The notes beneath the pieces are model-generated. The model searched no databases. It saw nothing but the letters and a program-made list of their open reading frames with translations, and was not told where the DNA came from. Source: DASYSA01 sp036003885 (lineage in GTDB: Bacteria; Acidobacteriota; Blastocatellia; UBA7656). Taken from it: a DNA stretch of 15,668 nucleotides. Each line of letters opens with the position of its first letter. Within the stretch, counting starts at the first letter, position 1. The position numbers and the translations under genes were made by a program. The stretch lies in NCBI GenBank assembly GCA_036003885.1, contig DASYSA010000265.1:1-15668 (forward strand). The letters run 5' to 3'. This document shows positions 14,390 to 15,668 of the stretch, in pieces.

Positions 14390-15558
14390 TTCTTTTGCGA
14401 ATCTCTATCTGCGTTCTTGTGGCGTTGGCTGGAGTCGGCCACAGCAATCTAAACCAGCAATCCGCAATCCGCAGTCCGCAATCCGCAATCGACCAATCCG
14501 CAATCCGCAATCCGAAATCCGCAATGGGATGGCGGGAGGCCACAGAAGGTTTTCAGTTCTCCTTTCCGCGCGATCACGCATCGCATCCCGACTATCGAAT
14601 CGAGTGGTGGTACTACACTGGCAACCTGGAGACAAAAGAAGGCCGGAGGTTTGGGTATCAGTTGACCTTCTTCAGGACCGGCGTGGTTCGTGAACCGGAC
14701 AACCCCTCGCGCTGGGCGGTCCGCGATCTCTTTCTGGCGCACTTCGCAATCTCGGATATCGATCAGCAGTCATTTCATTCTTTTGAACGCATCAATCGTT
14801 CGGGCATCGGATGGGCCGGCGCGGACACAACTGCGTATCGAGTCTGGAATGAAGAGTGGGAGACGAAGCTCCACGACAAAGATCACCTGCTCACGGCTGC
14901 CGATGGAGAGTACAGTATCGCACTTAGGCTCGCGACGCAGAAGACCGAGGTCATCCACGGCATCAACTCCATAAGCCAAAAAGGTCCGGCCGAGGGCAAC
15001 GCTTCGCACTATTACTCACTGACCCGGCTCGATACTGACGGGCGCATCACGGTTAAGGGAGAGTCGTTTCAGGTGACTGGGCTGAGTTGGATGGACCACG
15101 AATTCGGAAGCAGCTTTCTGGAAGAGCAACAGGTCGGATGGGACTGGTTTTCGATTCAACTGACGGACGGGCGCGAATTGATGCTCTTTCAGCTTCGGCG
15201 CGAGGATGGCTCTATCGACCCGCGTTCATCCGGAACAATAATAGACGCCGATGGCCGCAGTACTCATATTCAGTTTGGGGAGTTCTCCCTCGCGCCAGGT
15301 GAACCGTGGCACTCGGCCCCGAGCGGCGCCACCTATCCCACCGAGTGGTTAATTGAGTTGCCGGGTCAAAAGCTTCGACTTCGAGTGAGGGCCGTTCTGA
15401 AGGATCAGGAACTGAGAACGCCGGAGAGCACAGGGGTCACTTACTGGGAGGGGAGCGTCGCGGTTGAGGGTACAGCCGGTGAGACCGGGGTGCGAGGTCA
15501 GGGCTATCTGGAGATGACCGGCTACGCAGGTCAGAGTATGGGAGCGAGAATGCGCTGA
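14305..15558 (+). CDS. Secreted AttH/CrtC-type lipocalin-fold protein
   Basis: The core of the 417-residue product is an AttH/CrtC (carotenoid 1,2-hydratase-like) double-lipocalin fold: PDYRIEWWYYTGNL (Glu100-Trp-Trp), FLAHFAISD, WNEEW, MDHEFGSSFL (Asp264-His-Glu), GWDWFSIQL (278 on), and the C-terminal GQGYLEMTGYAG. It probably binds or carries a hydrophobic molecule handled by the ABC transporter encoded upstream, as proposed for attEFGH; hydratase activity is not implied. Residues 31-47 (LRISICVLVALAGVGHS) read as a signal peptide. The start is uncertain: ATG 14305 lies inside a repeat array, TTG 14395 would begin directly at the signal peptide (387 residues), and ATG 14524 would give a cytoplasmic form. 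None has a good ribosome site. Residues about 52-74 are encoded by a second heptamer array. Confidence 0.85.
   Translation: MRNAKCEIPNPIRPIRNSKSAFRISHFELLLRISICVLVALAGVGHSNLNQQSAIRSPQSAIDQSAIRNPKSAMGWREATEGFQFSFPRDHASHPDYRIEWWYYTGNLETKEGRRFGYQLTFFRTGVVREPDNPSRWAVRDLFLAHFAISDIDQQSFHSFERINRSGIGWAGADTTAYRVWNEEWETKLHDKDHLLTAADGEYSIALRLATQKTEVIHGINSISQKGPAEGNASHYYSLTRLDTDGRITVKGESFQVTGLSWMDHEFGSSFLEEQQVGWDWFSIQLTDGRELMLFQLRREDGSIDPRSSGTIIDADGRSTHIQFGEFSLAPGEPWHSAPSGATYPTEWLIELPGQKLRLRVRAVLKDQELRTPESTGVTYWEGSVAVEGTAGETGVRGQGYLEMTGYAGQSMGARMR
14457..14526. repeat. Heptamer array GCAATCC inside the attH-like reading frame
   Basis: About nine copies of GCAATCC and close variants (GCAGTCC, GAAATCC) run in the same direction, with one interruption near 14494. 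Seven bases read in one frame give a 7-residue peptide period of SAIRNPQ type, seen here as QSAIRSPQSAIDQSAIRNP. The array sits between the apparent signal peptide and the lipocalin-fold domain and keeps the frame open. Confidence 0.85.
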
Positions 15559-15572
15559 TGCATGAAGAGGAA

Positions 15573-15657
15573 AGAGTGGGAGAGTGGGAGAATGGGAGAA
15601 ACGGATAGGATCTCAACCCCATTCTCCCACTCTCCCACTCTCCCACTCTCCCACTCT
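15573..15657. repeat. Second inverted 8-base GGGAGAGT array
   Basis: The left arm 15573-15600 (GGGAGAGT/GGGAGAAT units) is complementary to the right arm 15617-15657 (TCTCCCAC units), with a perfect match over about 24 bases and a loop of about 20. It follows the attH-like stop codon (15556-15558) by 14 bases. The unit is the same as at 3658-3784, so the two loci belong to one repeat family. It is a likely transcription terminator for the operon. Confidence 0.9.
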
Positions 15658-15668
15658 CTGTGCTAACA

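Noticed and set aside
14188..14742. Several overlapping minus-strand and alternate-frame open frames
   Set aside because: They are translations of the heptamer arrays, giving repeated IRNPQSA-like or FRISHFA-like peptides with no domain.

Overview
The window looks like a chromosomal stretch from a moderately GC-rich Gram-negative bacterium, most likely a soil Acidobacteriota of the Blastocatellia type. This taxonomic call is inference. It rests on the gene families (a secreted Gly-zipper protein, a giant alpha-2-macroglobulin, an N-terminally extended Memo-family protein, an AttH/FtsX/LolD-like export cassette) and on the unusual density of 7- and 8-base inverted repeat arrays at gene boundaries. 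No rRNA, tRNA, CRISPR or transposase gene was seen.

Layout. (1) 1-460: a good sigma70-type promoter drives a small Lys/His-rich protein with a Rho-N/SAP-like N-terminus. (2) 461-1911: a 410-base gap, then a secreted protein with two Gly-every-fourth-residue repeats, a Gln tract, a beta-rich domain and a C-terminal glycine zipper. (3) 1912-2407: a gap containing a direct repeat, two small hairpins and a 211-bp palindromic element with 24-bp terminal inverted repeats. (4) 2408-3649: a Memo-family protein (AmmeMemoRadiSam protein B). (5) 3658-3784: an 8-base inverted array between convergent genes. (6) 3785-10612, minus strand: a probable two-gene unit. Its promoter-proximal gene resembles the DUF2863 type with a C-terminal zinc-ribbon-like tail. 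It is followed by a 1797-residue alpha-2-macroglobulin with an intact CLEQ thioester motif and an apparent pseudopilin-like (GspG-type) insert. (7) 10664-10861: an inverted heptamer array and a duplicated motif between divergent genes. (8) 10862-15558, plus strand: a LolD-like ATPase, an FtsX-type permease (overlapping it by 26 bp) and a secreted AttH/CrtC-type lipocalin-fold protein. (9) 15573-15657: a second copy of the 8-base inverted array.

How the genes work together. The last three genes match the attEFGH arrangement known from Agrobacterium: an ABC exporter of the LolD/FtsX class plus a periplasmic or surface lipocalin-like partner, probably handling a lipid or lipoprotein. The alpha-2-macroglobulin is a probable envelope protease trap. 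The Gly-zipper protein is also predicted to be exported, so several genes here concern the cell envelope. The most unusual aspect is the repeats. The three outer boundaries of the att-like cassette and its permease/attH junction carry short-unit repeats. One repeat abuts the start codon of the ATPase gene, and two lie in or at the N-terminal coding region of the attH-like gene.
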